Assembly: GCA_017444615.1 (NCBI GenBank)
Contig: JAFSWF010000029.1
Location: 1 to 45,160 of the forward strand
Length of the DNA stretch: 45,160 bases
DNA from: Paludibacteraceae bacterium
Lineage (GTDB): Bacteria; Bacteroidota; Bacteroidia; Bacteroidales; Paludibacteraceae
Reading direction: 5' to 3'
Shown here: in pieces, positions 15,479 to 26,000 of the stretch
How the letters are laid out: every line of letters begins with the position of its first letter
How positions within the stretch are numbered: the stretch's first letter is position 1
Made by a program: the position numbers and the translations under genes
Notes under the pieces: model-generated
The model's input: only the letters and a program-made list of their open reading frames with translations
Told to the model about the DNA's origin: nothing
Database searches by the model: none

Positions 15479-17749
15479 ATGGAAAAGAGTGCGTTTACAG
15501 CGGCAGAAGAGCAAATGATCCAAGGTGAGTTTCGCGCCTTGCTGGACGATTATGCGCATACGCCCCACCGTCAAAAAGTGGAGTTGATTACGCATGCGTT
15601 CAATTTTGCACATAAGGCGCACTATGGCGTGCGTCGTCTAAGCGGCGAACCATATATTATGCACCCGCTTGCTGTCGCGCGCATATGCGTTCGCGAGATA
15701 GGATTAGGTAGCACGAGTATCTGTTCGGCGCTGCTGCACGATGTAGTGGAAGATACCGATTATACGGTAGAGGACATCGCCGGGCTCTTCGGCGATAAGA
15801 TTGCGCAGATAGTAGGCGGGTTAACGAAGATCAGCGGTGGTGTGTTTGGCAGTCAAGCCAGCGAGCAGGCGGAGAACTTCCGCAAGTTACTGCTGACCAT
15901 CAGCGATGATATCCGCGTGGTGCTCATTAAGATTGCCGACCGGCTTCATAACATGCGTACGCTGGGTGCGCAGCCCAAAGACAAGCAATACAAGATAGCC
16001 GGCGAGACGCAGTATATCTACGCCCCCTTGGCGCACCGTTTGGGTCTCTTCCCTATCAAGACCGAACTGGAGGACCTTAGCTTCAAGTACGAACACCCCG
16101 AACAATGGCAGGAGATTCACGATAAGTTAGAGGCTGTCAAGTCCGTTCAGATGGATAACTATGAGAAGTTCGCCGGTCCTATCCGTGAAAGACTGACAGC
16201 GATGGGGTATACCTTCACCCTCAAAGCGCGTATCAAGACCGTCTATTCCATCTGGAAGAAGATGGTCAGCAAACAATGTGCGTTTGAGGATGTGTACGAC
16301 CTCTTGGCAGTACGAATCATCTTCACACCGCATGATGATATGAGCGAGAAAAACCAGTGTTGGATGATCTACTCTGCTATCACGGAGATGTATCGTCCAC
16401 ATCCGGAACGTACACGTGACTGGATCTCGACGCCTAAGGCGAACGGCTATGAGGCCTTGCATGTGACGGTGATGGGTATTAACGGAGAGTGGATAGAAGT
16501 ACAGATACGCACCGACCGCATGCATGAGATAGCCGAACGAGGTCTGGCTGCGCACTGGAAATACAAGACCGGCGAGAACGATAACAGCGAATTGGATAAC
16601 TGGCTGCGCGAGATCAAAGAGATATTAGCCCACCCCGACAAAGATGCGATGGAGTTTTTGGGTATGTTCAAGCTCAACCTCTTTGCGCAGGAAGTGTTCG
16701 TCTTCACACCGAAGGGAGAGATTAAGACTATGCCAATGGGTGCGACCGCATTAGACTTTGCATTCCTGCTCCATTCGGAATTAGGCGAACATTGTATCGG
16801 TGCCAAAGTGAACCATAGTCTCGTACCGCTCTCTTACCAACTGAAGGGCGGCGACCAAGTAGAGATCATCACCTCCAACAGTCAGCATCCTACTCCGGAG
16901 TGGCTGAACATGGTCACCACCGCCAAAGCCAAGAACAGTCTCAACCAATATTTCCGTCGCGAGGAGCGTAAGTATATCCGTCACGGCGAGCGCCTGGTGC
17001 AAGACGCTATCCAGATGGACAAAGACCTGATGGTCAACCCCGAACAAGTGATTGAGCGGTTGGTTCAATACTACCACGTTGAGTCGCAGAGCGAATTGTT
17101 CCTGCATGTAGGTCAAGGCGTGATACGCCTCGATAACCTCCGCGAGATAGTGCTGCCTAAGCGTCCATGGTGGCAACGCATGCCGTTCTTAGGCGGAGGC
17201 AGTCAGCAGTCAGCCGTCAGCATTCAGCCGTCAGCTGATAACCGTCAACCGTCAGCCGTCAGCAATCAGAAAGAGAAGGGTAAGAAGAAACCGCATGCCA
17301 TTGTGCTGACCGATGATAACTTAGGCAAGGAGTATATCCTGAGTAGCTGTTGCCATCCTATCCCGGGCGATGAGGTATTAGGTTACTTGGCAGAGGACGG
17401 CAAGATGCATATTCATAAGATTGACTGCCGCGAGGCTACGCTGCTGAAGACCAGTTATGGCAAACGTATCTACTCCGCTACGTGGAACACCCACCGCGTA
17501 CAGTCCTTCATCGAGACCATCGAACTGAAGGGTATCGACACCTTTGGACTGTTCATCCAAGTACTACAGACTATCACCACCGCCTTTCATATCAACATCC
17601 GCTCCATCCATGTATCGAGTGAAGACGGTCTCTTCCAAGGCCGGCTGGAGATTTATGTATATGACCGACACGAATTGGACGAATTACTCAAAGCCCTCCG
17701 TGCCATCCAAGAGATAAAAGAAGTGAAGCGATTAATAATTGATAATTGA
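15479..17749 (+). CDS. Bifunctional (p)ppGpp synthetase/hydrolase, RelA/SpoT family
   Basis: 756 residues, the usual long-RSH length. The HD hydrolase domain (about 45-200) has YIMHPLAVA and LLHDVVEDT. The synthetase domain (about 230-380) has KARIKTVYSIWKKM, the RTRDWISTPKANGYEALH loop and EVQIRTDRMHEIAERGLAAHWKYK. RTRD at the RxKD/ExDD position is of the basic, bifunctional type. A TGS domain follows (about 400-465, VFVFTPKGEIKTMPMGATAL), then a regulatory region and a C-terminal ACT domain. It sets the alarmone level in the stringent response. Residues about 574-598 are a low-complexity insert (QQSAVSIQPSAD... QPSAVSNQ) coded by a period-7 CTGANNN tract between the TGS part and the conserved VLTDDNLG stretch. 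The final codons (RLIIDN) and the stop come from an AATTGAT-theme repeat. Confidence 0.97.
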   Translation: MEKSAFTAAEEQMIQGEFRALLDDYAHTPHRQKVELITHAFNFAHKAHYGVRRLSGEPYIMHPLAVARICVREIGLGSTSICSALLHDVVEDTDYTVEDIAGLFGDKIAQIVGGLTKISGGVFGSQASEQAENFRKLLLTISDDIRVVLIKIADRLHNMRTLGAQPKDKQYKIAGETQYIYAPLAHRLGLFPIKTELEDLSFKYEHPEQWQEIHDKLEAVKSVQMDNYEKFAGPIRERLTAMGYTFTLKARIKTVYSIWKKMVSKQCAFEDVYDLLAVRIIFTPHDDMSEKNQCWMIYSAITEMYRPHPERTRDWISTPKANGYEALHVTVMGINGEWIEVQIRTDRMHEIAERGLAAHWKYKTGENDNSELDNWLREIKEILAHPDKDAMEFLGMFKLNLFAQEVFVFTPKGEIKTMPMGATALDFAFLLHSELGEHCIGAKVNHSLVPLSYQLKGGDQVEIITSNSQHPTPEWLNMVTTAKAKNSLNQYFRREERKYIRHGERLVQDAIQMDKDLMVNPEQVIERLVQYYHVESQSELFLHVGQGVIRLDNLREIVLPKRPWWQRMPFLGGGSQQSAVSIQPSADNRQPSAVSNQKEKGKKKPHAIVLTDDNLGKEYILSSCCHPIPGDEVLGYLAEDGKMHIHKIDCREATLLKTSYGKRIYSATWNTHRVQSFIETIELKGIDTFGLFIQVLQTITTAFHINIRSIHVSSEDGLFQGRLEIYVYDRHELDELLKALRAIQEIKEVKRLIIDN
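17201..17270 (+). repeat. Period-7 CTGANNN repeat inserted in frame in relA/spoT
   Basis: About nine heptads of the form TCAGNNN (tcagcag, tcagccg, tcagcat and so on, complement CTGANNN) lie inside the coding region and encode a Ser/Gln/Val-rich linker. The same tract type occurs between genes at 22954 and 41347. In this orientation the units contain no stop codon. Confidence 0.85.
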
Positions 17750-17757
17750 TAATTATA
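17731..17757. repeat. Period-7 junction repeat, AATTGAT theme
   Basis: Successive units aattgat, aattgat and aattata span the last codons and stop of relA/spoT and the whole gap to the DUF1573 gene. The tgA of the second unit is the stop codon. Confidence 0.75.
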
Positions 17758-17758
17758 G

Positions 17759-18841
17759 ATGAAAAAGATTTTGAGTACTCTCTGCATGACTCTCGCAGCA
17801 GTAGTCATGTTTGCCCAAGACCCGGTGATTACGTTCACGGAGAAAGAGCATAATTTTGGTACTATTCAAGAAGCAGATGGTAAGGTGACGACCGTTTTTA
17901 CCTTTAAGAACGAGGGTATGGCTCCGCTTCTCATCACGGACGCAAAAGCCAGTTGCGGTTGCACCAAACCGAAATACACAGAAGCGCCTGTTGAACCCGG
18001 ACAAACAGGAACCCTGTCCGTCACCTTCAACCCAAGCGGTTACGGAGGACGTACGTTCACCAAGACCATCACCGTGACCTCTAACGCCAGCACGCCTACG
18101 GTTACCTTGAGGATTTTTGGTAATGTTCTGGCCAAACAAGCTGTTCCCAAGAACCCCTACGTGCTGCATGTAGGCGAGTTGAGTATGAGCACCAGAGTGC
18201 TGGATTTAGGCACTATTCAGAAAGGTGAAGCAAAAGGTGGGGAGTTGGAGTACGCCAACTTAAGCGCCGCTGCTCACCAAGTGAATTTGGCTACCAGCCC
18301 TGCTGATGCATTCCTTGTGCACGAAATATCGCTGCCTAACCCGCAACCGAAAGAGGTAGGTAAGTTCATCTTCGTGATTGACTCCAAAGTAACCAAACTC
18401 TACGGCCCCGTAGAAGCCAAAGCCTATGTGGTAGTGGACGGCAAGAAAGATTTGAGCGAAGATTATGCCTTGACCATTAAGGCTACCATCACCGAAGATT
18501 TCAGTCAGTTGAGCATCGAGGATAAACAAAACGCACCGATTATTGAGGTAGCGAAAGAAGTGAACTTGGGTACCGTAGCCTCCGGCAAAATCCTGCGCGG
18601 ACGCGTGGAGGTACTGAACGTGGGTTCGAACCCGCTGGAGATTCGTCGCGTACTGAGCGTGGATCCTGCGCTGACCGTCAAAGGAGCCAAGAGTATCAAG
18701 TCAGGCAAGAAAGGTGTCATCACCGTAGATGTCAACACCAAAGGTTTGCAACCCGGTGTATATAACCGCGAGATAACCATCATCAGCAATGATTACCTCC
18801 GCTCTGTCAAACGAGTAACTGTTCACTTTACCGTTGAATGA
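17759..18841 (+). CDS. Exported DUF1573-family (ASH-like) protein
   Basis: 360 residues. Signal peptide MKKILSTLCMTLAAVVMFA. The first DUF1573 domain (about 22-130) has the family pattern HNFGTIQEADGKVTTVFTF, then KASCGCTKPKY with its paired cysteines, then EPGQTGTLSVTFNPSGY. A second related Ig-like region starts near STRVLDLGTIQKGEAKGGEL, and a third (about 265-360) starts VAKEVNLGTVASGKILRG. These periplasmic or surface beta-sandwich proteins are common in Bacteroidota and have no assigned biochemical role. Its stop overlaps the next start (ATGA), so it is translationally coupled to the MeaB gene, though the two functions are not obviously related. Confidence 0.88.
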   Translation: MKKILSTLCMTLAAVVMFAQDPVITFTEKEHNFGTIQEADGKVTTVFTFKNEGMAPLLITDAKASCGCTKPKYTEAPVEPGQTGTLSVTFNPSGYGGRTFTKTITVTSNASTPTVTLRIFGNVLAKQAVPKNPYVLHVGELSMSTRVLDLGTIQKGEAKGGELEYANLSAAAHQVNLATSPADAFLVHEISLPNPQPKEVGKFIFVIDSKVTKLYGPVEAKAYVVVDGKKDLSEDYALTIKATITEDFSQLSIEDKQNAPIIEVAKEVNLGTVASGKILRGRVEVLNVGSNPLEIRRVLSVDPALTVKGAKSIKSGKKGVITVDVNTKGLQPGVYNREITIISNDYLRSVKRVTVHFTVE

Positions 18842-19935
18842 TTGAACATCCGGAAAATAGTGCCGAATACAAAGGATTGACGGTCAACGCAGGCGTAGAG
18901 AACCTGCCTTCTGTCAACCCTTATACCACGTTCCGCCGCAAGAAGACGGTACTCAGCCCCGAAGCCTATTTTGAGGGCATTCGTCGCGGAGACCTTACTA
19001 TTCTCAGTCAGGCAGTGACGCTAGTGGAGAGTAATCTGCTGGCAGACCAAGCGATTGCGCAGAAAGTGATAGAGTTATGCCTACCCTACGCCGGTAACTC
19101 TATTCGCGTAGGTATAACGGGTGTTCCCGGGGCAGGCAAATCAACCTTTATCGAAGCGCTGGGAAGCGAACTATGCGACCACGGCAAACATATCGCGGTG
19201 CTTGCTATCGATCCCTCCAGCGAACGAAGCAAAGGTTCGATCCTCGGCGATAAGACGCGAATGAACGAACTATCCATCAAATCGAATGCGTTCATCCGTC
19301 CCAGTCCATCGGCAGGCAGTCTCGGCGGAGTAGCTCGAAAGACACGGGAGACGATTGTGCTCTGCGAAGCAGCAGGGTTTGATACGATCCTATTGGAAAC
19401 GGTAGGTGTAGGACAGTCAGAGACGGCGGCACACTCGATGGTGGATTATTTCCTGCTACTACAAGTGACCGGTACCGGCGATGAGTTACAAGGCATCAAA
19501 CGCGGAATCATGGAGATGGCAGACGGCATCGCAATCAATAAGTGCGACGGTAATAATATTGAACGTGCGCGCGCCGCGCGCGTAGGATTCAAGAACGCGC
19601 TCGCTCTCTTCCCTCCTTCCGAATCCGGATGGAAACCCGATGCTATATGCTGCTCATCCATTGACCATAGCGGTGTGATGGAGGTGTGGGAGAACATAGA
19701 GCAGTACATAGATTTCACAAAGAAGAACGGTTTCTTCGACACCCACCGCACAGAGCAAGCCAAGTACTGGATGTACGAGACGATTAACCAAGCCCTCTTG
19801 GACGGGTTCTATAAGAACGAACAAATGGAGCACCAGATAGAAGTGGCAGAACGACAGGTGCTCAATAACGAGATAAGCAGTTTCATCGCTGCAAACAATT
19901 TAATCACCGAATATGGCAGAATCAAGCAAAAATAA
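18838..19935 (+). CDS. meaB: MeaB/ArgK-type P-loop GTPase (methylmalonyl-CoA mutase chaperone)
   Basis: 365 residues. G-domain motifs are in order: GVPGAGKST (Walker A, about residue 96), LAIDPSS, LLETVGVGQSE (switch region) and NKCDG (the NKxD guanine-specificity motif). The RSKGSILGDKTRM and RPSPSAGSLGGVA segments are diagnostic of the MeaB/ArgK branch. These proteins guard and load adenosylcobalamin into methylmalonyl-CoA mutase, an enzyme of the succinate-propionate route common in Bacteroidales. The mutase genes are not in this window. The gene overlaps DUF1573 by 4 nt and dnaB by 23 nt, so all three are probably read from one mRNA. Confidence 0.94.
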   Translation: MIEHPENSAEYKGLTVNAGVENLPSVNPYTTFRRKKTVLSPEAYFEGIRRGDLTILSQAVTLVESNLLADQAIAQKVIELCLPYAGNSIRVGITGVPGAGKSTFIEALGSELCDHGKHIAVLAIDPSSERSKGSILGDKTRMNELSIKSNAFIRPSPSAGSLGGVARKTRETIVLCEAAGFDTILLETVGVGQSETAAHSMVDYFLLLQVTGTGDELQGIKRGIMEMADGIAINKCDGNNIERARAARVGFKNALALFPPSESGWKPDAICCSSIDHSGVMEVWENIEQYIDFTKKNGFFDTHRTEQAKYWMYETINQALLDGFYKNEQMEHQIEVAERQVLNNEISSFIAANNLITEYGRIKQK

Positions 19936-21493
19936 CACACGCAAACGCTCATCCTCTACTACGATCATCAAAGTAGGCGCTAACGAAATGGGCAAATTGC
20001 CGCCCCAAGCACCGGAGTTGGAAGACTCTGTGTTGGGCGCCTTGATGCTGGAGAAAGATGCGTACGGTACGGTGGCTGATTTGCTGCGACCGGAGGTGTT
20101 CTACAAGGATCAGAACCGTCTGGTCTTTGAGGCCATCCGTGCGCTAGCTGCCAAAGATGAACCGATTGACTTGTTATCCGTAGGCGAGAAACTGCGCAGT
20201 CAAGGTACGCTCGACAAAGCCGGTGGTGTCGTTTATCTATCCGACCTGACCCGTCGCGTGGCCTCCACCGCCCACTTACGCTATCACGCACAGATCATCG
20301 CTAATAAAGCCACCGGTCGAGACTTGATTGCCCTCGCGGCACAGATAGAAGAGAAAGGGTTTGACGAGACACAAGACGTCGAAGAGTTGATGCAAGAAGC
20401 CGAAGCGGGTATCTTTGAGATATCGCAACGCTCGCAGAAACGCGACGTGACGCAGATAGACCCTGTGATAGAAGAAGCCTTCAAACGCATGGAGAAAGCC
20501 GCCAAGAACGATGGTTCGATATCCGGCATTCCTTCGGGTTTCCATGCACTGGATAAGCTCACATCCGGTTGGCAGACGCCTGACCTGATTATCATAGCAG
20601 CACGACCGGCAATGGGTAAGACGGCATTCGTGCTGTCGATGGCCAAGAATATCGCCGTGGACCATAAGATTCCGGTAGCACTCTTCTCGCTGGAGATGAG
20701 CAATGTGCAGTTAGTCAACCGTTTGATCATGAACGTCTGCGAGATAGAAGGCGAGAAGATCAAGACCGGTAAGATGAGCAAAACAGATATGCAGCGACTC
20801 AATACGAAGATAAATATCCTGAAGGGAGCTCCGCTCTACCTAGACGACACTCCCTCTCTCTCCATCTTCGAGTTACGCTCCAAAGCGCGTAAGCTGGTTC
20901 GCGAACATGACATCAAAATGATCATCATCGACTACCTGCAGTTGATGAACGCACAAGGTTCGTCTTTCGGTAGTCGCGAACAAGAGGTAAGTATTATCTC
21001 CCGCAGCCTCAAGGCTTTAGCCAAAGAGTTAGATATTCCTATTATCGCCCTTTCGCAGTTGAACCGTGGGGTGGAAGCGCGGCAAGGTATAGAAGGTAAG
21101 ACACCGCAATTAGCGGACTTGCGCGAGTCCGGTGCCATTGAGCAAGATGCCGACCTCGTTTGCTTCATCCACCGACCGGAGTACTACCGAATCTACAGCG
21201 ATGATAAGACTGGTAAGGATTTGCGCGGACTGGCACAGATCATTATCGCCAAACATCGTAACGGTGCCACGGACGCAGTCTGGCTCCGTTTCCGAGGCAA
21301 GTACGCCAAGTTCCAAAACGAGGACGAAGCAATCGATGACGACGAGAGAGGCGTACTGCCCACTTCGGAAGAGGGCGTGTCTATCCAGTCCAGCATGAAT
21401 AACTCGCTCGGCGCAGTGTCCTTTGGACAACAGATGAACCCCGATGGGGCTACCTATAACGGCTTAGGAGAGAATATAGCGCCGGCGTTCTAA
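19913..21493 (+). CDS. dnaB: Replicative DNA helicase DnaB
   Basis: 526 residues. A charged Ser/Thr-rich leader (first ~25 residues) precedes the N-terminal DnaB domain (PPQAPELEDSVLGALMLEKD, about 30-135). After the linker comes the RecA-like helicase core: GIPSGFHALDKLTSGWQ, Walker A ARPAMGKTAF (about 229), SLEMSNVQLVNR, Walker B MIIIDYLQLM (about 335), ALSQLNRGVEAR (motif H3) and LRESGAIEQDADLV. It unwinds DNA at the replication fork as a hexamer. No intein interrupts the ATPase motifs. The ATG lies inside the end of meaB (23-nt overlap). The next in-frame ATG would cut into the leader only, so the exact start is slightly uncertain. Confidence 0.97.
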   Translation: MAESSKNNTRKRSSSTTIIKVGANEMGKLPPQAPELEDSVLGALMLEKDAYGTVADLLRPEVFYKDQNRLVFEAIRALAAKDEPIDLLSVGEKLRSQGTLDKAGGVVYLSDLTRRVASTAHLRYHAQIIANKATGRDLIALAAQIEEKGFDETQDVEELMQEAEAGIFEISQRSQKRDVTQIDPVIEEAFKRMEKAAKNDGSISGIPSGFHALDKLTSGWQTPDLIIIAARPAMGKTAFVLSMAKNIAVDHKIPVALFSLEMSNVQLVNRLIMNVCEIEGEKIKTGKMSKTDMQRLNTKINILKGAPLYLDDTPSLSIFELRSKARKLVREHDIKMIIIDYLQLMNAQGSSFGSREQEVSIISRSLKALAKELDIPIIALSQLNRGVEARQGIEGKTPQLADLRESGAIEQDADLVCFIHRPEYYRIYSDDKTGKDLRGLAQIIIAKHRNGATDAVWLRFRGKYAKFQNEDEAIDDDERGVLPTSEEGVSIQSSMNNSLGAVSFGQQMNPDGATYNGLGENIAPAF

Positions 21494-21494
21494 G

Positions 21495-21552
21495 AAATTA
21501 AAAATTAAAAATTAAGAATATTCATTATTCATTAATCATTATTCATTGAATA
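21495..21552. repeat. Period-7 junction repeat, AAATTAA and ATTCATT themes
   Basis: The dnaB-asnS gap contains three aaattaa units followed by four units of attcatt/aatcatt type. The change of theme occurs mid-tract. The tract ends one base before the asnS ATG. Confidence 0.75.
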
Positions 21553-21553
21553 A

Positions 21554-22951
21554 ATGCAAAGAACAGTAATCATAGATGCATTGAAGCGCACCGATTTTGG
21601 TGCAGAGATCAACGTGCGGGGATGGGTTCGTAGCCGTCGCGGCAATAAGAACGTGTCGTTCATCGCCCTTAATGACGGCTCAACGATTAAGAACATTCAG
21701 ATTGTAGCCGACCTGACGCAATTCGATGAAGAGCGTCTCAAACCGGTTACAACGGGTTCGTGTATTTCAGCCACCGGGATCTTGGTAGAGAGTCAAGGAG
21801 CAGGTCAAGCGGTAGAGATTCAACTCAAAGAGTTGGAAGTGTATGGCACCGCCGACCCTGAGAAATATCCGCTGCAGAAGAAAGGTCTTTCGATGGAGTT
21901 CCTGCGTACCGTAGCGCACCTCCGTCCTCGTACCAACACCTTCGGCGCCGTCTTCCGTATTCGTCACCATATGGCCATGGCAATCCATACCTATTTCCAT
22001 GAACACGGATACTATTATTTCCACACTCCACTCATCACCGCCAGTGACTGCGAAGGCGCCGGACAGATGTTCCAAGTGACGACAAAGAACCTCTATAACC
22101 TAAAATTTGACGAGAACGGTCAGATTGACTACAGCGATGATTTCTTCGGCAAACAAGCAGCACTGACCGTCAGTGGTCAGTTGGAAGGAGAGTTAGGCGC
22201 CATGGCGCTCGGTAAGATATACACCTTCGGTCCTACCTTCCGCGCAGAGAACAGTAACACCCCGCGTCACTTGGCAGAGTTTTGGATGATTGAACCCGAG
22301 GTAGCCTTTATCCAAAAGGACGAACTGATGGACCTCGAAGAGGACTTCATCAAGTACTGCGTTCGCTGGGCCCTAGAGCACTGTATGGACGATCTGGAGT
22401 TCCTGAACCAATTCGTAGATAAGGGGCTGATTGAGCGTCTTAAATCGGTGATTGACACGGACTTCGTACGCTTGCCATATACCGAAGGAATAGAGATTCT
22501 GCAAGAGGCAATCAAGAATGGTAAGAAATTTGAGTTCCCGTGCAACTGGGGCGATGATTTGAGTTCCGAGCACGAACGATTCTTGGTAGAAGAGCACTTT
22601 AAGAAACCGGTTATCATGACCGATTATCCGAAGGATATCAAAGCCTTCTATATGAAGATTAACGAGGATGGTAAGACCGTACAAGGCACGGATGTGCTCT
22701 TCCCGCAGATAGGTGAGATTATCGGTGGTAGTGTGCGCGAAGAGAGTCTGGATAAGCTGAACGATGAAATCGAGCGCCGACATATCCCGATGAAGGATAT
22801 GTGGTGGTACTTGGACACCCGTCGGTTCGGTAGTGCTCCGCACGCAGGCTTTGGTCTGGGCTTTGAGCGATTGATGCTCTTTGTGACCGGTATGCAGAAT
22901 ATACGCGACGTGATACCTTTCCCAAGGACGCCTAAAACGGCAGAGTTCTAA
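21554..22951 (+). CDS. asnS: Asparaginyl-tRNA synthetase
   Basis: 465 residues, the usual length. An N-terminal OB-fold anticodon-binding domain ([20 protein letters not shown], about 15-100) precedes the class II catalytic core: [20 protein letters not shown] with [15 protein letters not shown], motif 2 [20 protein letters not shown], and motif 3 [12 protein letters not shown] near the end. The lack of the AspRS-specific insertion and the EGAGQMF signature favour Asn over Asp specificity. It charges tRNA-Asn with asparagine in the cytoplasm. Confidence 0.96.
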   Translation: MQRTVIIDALKRTDFGAEINVRGWVRSRRGNKNVSFIALNDGSTIKNIQIVADLTQFDEERLKPVTTGSCISATGILVESQGAGQAVEIQLKELEVYGTADPEKYPLQKKGLSMEFLRTVAHLRPRTNTFGAVFRIRHHMAMAIHTYFHEHGYYYFHTPLITASDCEGAGQMFQVTTKNLYNLKFDENGQIDYSDDFFGKQAALTVSGQLEGELGAMALGKIYTFGPTFRAENSNTPRHLAEFWMIEPEVAFIQKDELMDLEEDFIKYCVRWALEHCMDDLEFLNQFVDKGLIERLKSVIDTDFVRLPYTEGIEILQEAIKNGKKFEFPCNWGDDLSSEHERFLVEEHFKKPVIMTDYPKDIKAFYMKINEDGKTVQGTDVLFPQIGEIIGGSVREESLDKLNDEIERRHIPMKDMWWYLDTRRFGSAPHAGFGLGFERLMLFVTGMQNIRDVIPFPRTPKTAEF

Positions 22952-22953
22952 GG

Positions 22954-23024
22954 AGTCATCAGCCGTCAGCCATCAGAAAAAACCGAATACTGAAAGCTGA
23001 AAACTGAAAGCTGAATCCTGAATG
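22954..23024. repeat. Intergenic period-7 CTGANNN repeat, both orientations
   Basis: Immediately after the asnS stop come TCAGNNN units (tcagccg, tcagcca), then, after a short break, CTGANNN units (ctgaaag, ctgaaaa, ctgaatc, ctgaatg). The two halves are in opposite orientation and could pair imperfectly as a hairpin, perhaps acting as a 3' end. The remaining ~45 nt before the next gene are AT-rich; I see no clear promoter there. Confidence 0.8.
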
Positions 23025-23069
23025 CAAAATAATAATTATTAACCATAAAAACACTAACAAACAAATCGT

Positions 23070-26000
23070 ATGAAACACTTTGTATCGTTGATGTTTGCGC
23101 TGATGCTGACAGTATCTGTCTTTGCACAAACATCCCTCAAAGGGCGAGTAATCGATGAGGCAACCCACACTCCGGTGGTGGGAGCTAAAGTGACACTCGC
23201 CAATCAAAACATTTCTACTACGACTAACGCTGCGGGTGAGTTTAGTTTGCTTTACCTGGAAGCGGTAGACGAGGAAGTGATTATTGAAGCAGACGGTTAT
23301 GTGGCTGCGCTCGAACTGGTGGCGCTGAAGGAGAACCAAGCCAATCAATTGGATGAGATCTCGCTGCAGCAAGACATCGTAGCACAGACCCAAGACGAGA
23401 TTCTGCTGAACCTGACAGAAGAAGAGATGAGCGACGATGAAGGTCGCTCGCAAGCTCAAGCGTCTTCTTCGTCCGCTTCGACCGATGTCTTCAACTCAAT
23501 GACTTCATTCGCTTGGTCTTCTGCCCGTTATCGTAATCGCGGTTATCAATCGAACGTGGAGAATTACTACATCGAGGGTCTGAACTTCAACTCGGCAGAG
23601 CGTGGTTCATTCAACTACTCAGCCATGGGTGGTCTGAACGATGCCAGCCGCTACAAAGAGGTGCTCAACCCCTTGGAGGCTACTAACTTCACCTTTGGTG
23701 GCATCGGTCAATCGACCAACTACCTAATGGGCGCCAGCCGCTATGCACAGGGGTGGAAAGTAGGTGCGGCAGGAACCAACCGTAACTACAAAGCCCGTGT
23801 GAACGCTACCTACGCTTCCGGCGTGATGGCTAACGGATGGTCGGTAATCGCCCAATTGGCATACCGTTTCTCTCCGTATGTGGACAACAAAGGTATCATT
23901 GGCGAAGGTATCAAGTACTACTCGCTAGGTTATTTCCTCTCCGCAGAGAAGATTTGGGATAACGCTCGTCTGAAACTGATCACCTTCGGTGCTCCTACAG
24001 AACGTGGTCAGAACGCAGCCGTTACGCAAGAGGTGTATGATTTGACAGGTTCGAACAACTACAACCCCTATTGGGGTTACCAGAACGGTCAGGTTCGTAA
24101 CAGCCGTATCGTCAAATCGTATGACCCGACTGTTTTGGCCACCTACGAGTACAAAATTGACGAACAGCAGAGATTCAAAGTAGCTGCCGGTTATCACTAT
24201 TCAATGTATTCGAACTCGGCGCTGAACTTCTACAACGCACCGGATCCGCGTCCGGATTACTACCGTAACATGCCTTCGTTTATGTGGGACGGTCAAATAG
24301 CAAATCCCTACATTGAGAAATCGTCTAATCAGCTCTTCGACGAGACCGGCACACACTACCCATGGGGTTTATTCGTAGGTAAAGACCTGAACGGTAATAG
24401 CTTCGGTTCCGGCTTCATTGGCGATGACGGCAACTTAGTGGGTCCGTCAGTCAACAAAGAGCAGTATAACACGTTGGTGAACCTTTGGAAAAACCGCGAT
24501 AATAAGACCACTCAAATTGACTGGGATAACATCTACGCGGCCAACTATTCGCATAATATCAGCGATCCGGACGGTTCGGCTCACTACCTGCTGGAGCGTA
24601 GGCATAATGATATTCAAGAGGCTGCCGCTTCGTTCAATTATGTGAACACCCAATTCGACCACCTGAAAATGACACTGGGTGTAGAAGGTAAGTTCTCGCA
24701 AGGTATTCACTACAAGACTATTGATGACCTGCTCGGTGGTAATAAATGGATCGATATCGATGCGTTCGCAGATCGCGATATCAAGGAGTTAGCAACCAAC
24801 AGTGGTTTCACCCAAAACGAGATCACACAACTCCGTGAGAATGAAATCCGTACGGGTTATAACACGGATAAAACAAATGTTGGAGATCGCTTCGGCTATG
24901 ACTATCGTATCAACATAGGCAACGCCAAAGTGTGGTTCCAAAACGAGTGGAGTTTCAATGAGGTCGATTTCTACTACGCCCTTCAACTGAACTACACCTC
25001 CATGCAACGTTCAACCAATATGCTGAACGGTCGTGCATGGTATCTGACCTATCGTGCAGATAACGCCGGCGATGCGAATGCTTGGAAATATTATGGCCGT
25101 GCCACATACGACCTCTCTAAGCAAGATCAGCCTTATACCAAACGGTCCGGTTATAGACTGTACGGAGACCAACACCATTTCTTGGATCCGGCTTTCAAAC
25201 TCGGTGCCACCTATAAGATTAACGGACGTAACCGCTTGAAAGTAAATGCCTTGGCAGAAACCCGCGCACCGTATGCACGCGATGCATATATTTCGCAGCG
25301 TGTACACGACCGCGTGATTGAGAATATTTACACGCACGACCAAGCTAAGAACCTAGCAGATTTCTACGCAGCCAGCGAGAAGATTGTTTCGGCGGACCTT
25401 AGTTATGAGTTCAACTATCCGATTGTTCGCGGTCGCGTAACAGGTTACTTTACCCAAAGCTGGGACGGTTCGGAGTTGAACGGTTACTATGATGATGAGG
25501 CTCGTACCTTCGTTAACCAAGCTATGACCGGTATCAACAAGCGTCATATGGGTATCGAAGCTGCTGCTGCTGTGAAGATGGGTACTTATTTCACCTTAAC
25601 CGGTGCCGCTAACGTAGGTGACTATCGTTACACCAGCGATGCTTTTGCCGTTAGTTCGGCTGAGAACGGTATGCCGATGACTCAAGACATGGTTTCGCAG
25701 GATCTCGTGTTCGAAACGCGCGACAAAGTGCTACTTAAGGGTGTTCGTATCTCCAATGGTCCGCAAGTAAGTGCAAGCTTGAAACTCTCGTTCTTCCACC
25801 CGAAAATGTGGTTCGCGGATGTGACGGTTAGTTACCATGATTGGAACTACCTCTCTGTAGCTCCGAGTCGTCGTATGCAAGGTCTCTATACCGGTACTCG
25901 TGCTGACGGAACCGCTGTGAACGGTTGGTTCGGCGACGCCAATGCTAATGCTATCCAGACTACCGATGGTATGACAGTTCGTGCCTCTGTAGATGAGAAT

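Noticed and set aside
17201-17270. Frameshift or sequencing error in relA/spoT
   Set aside because: The frame is intact on both sides, and similar peptides coded by the same DNA family occur in LysS and SecA.
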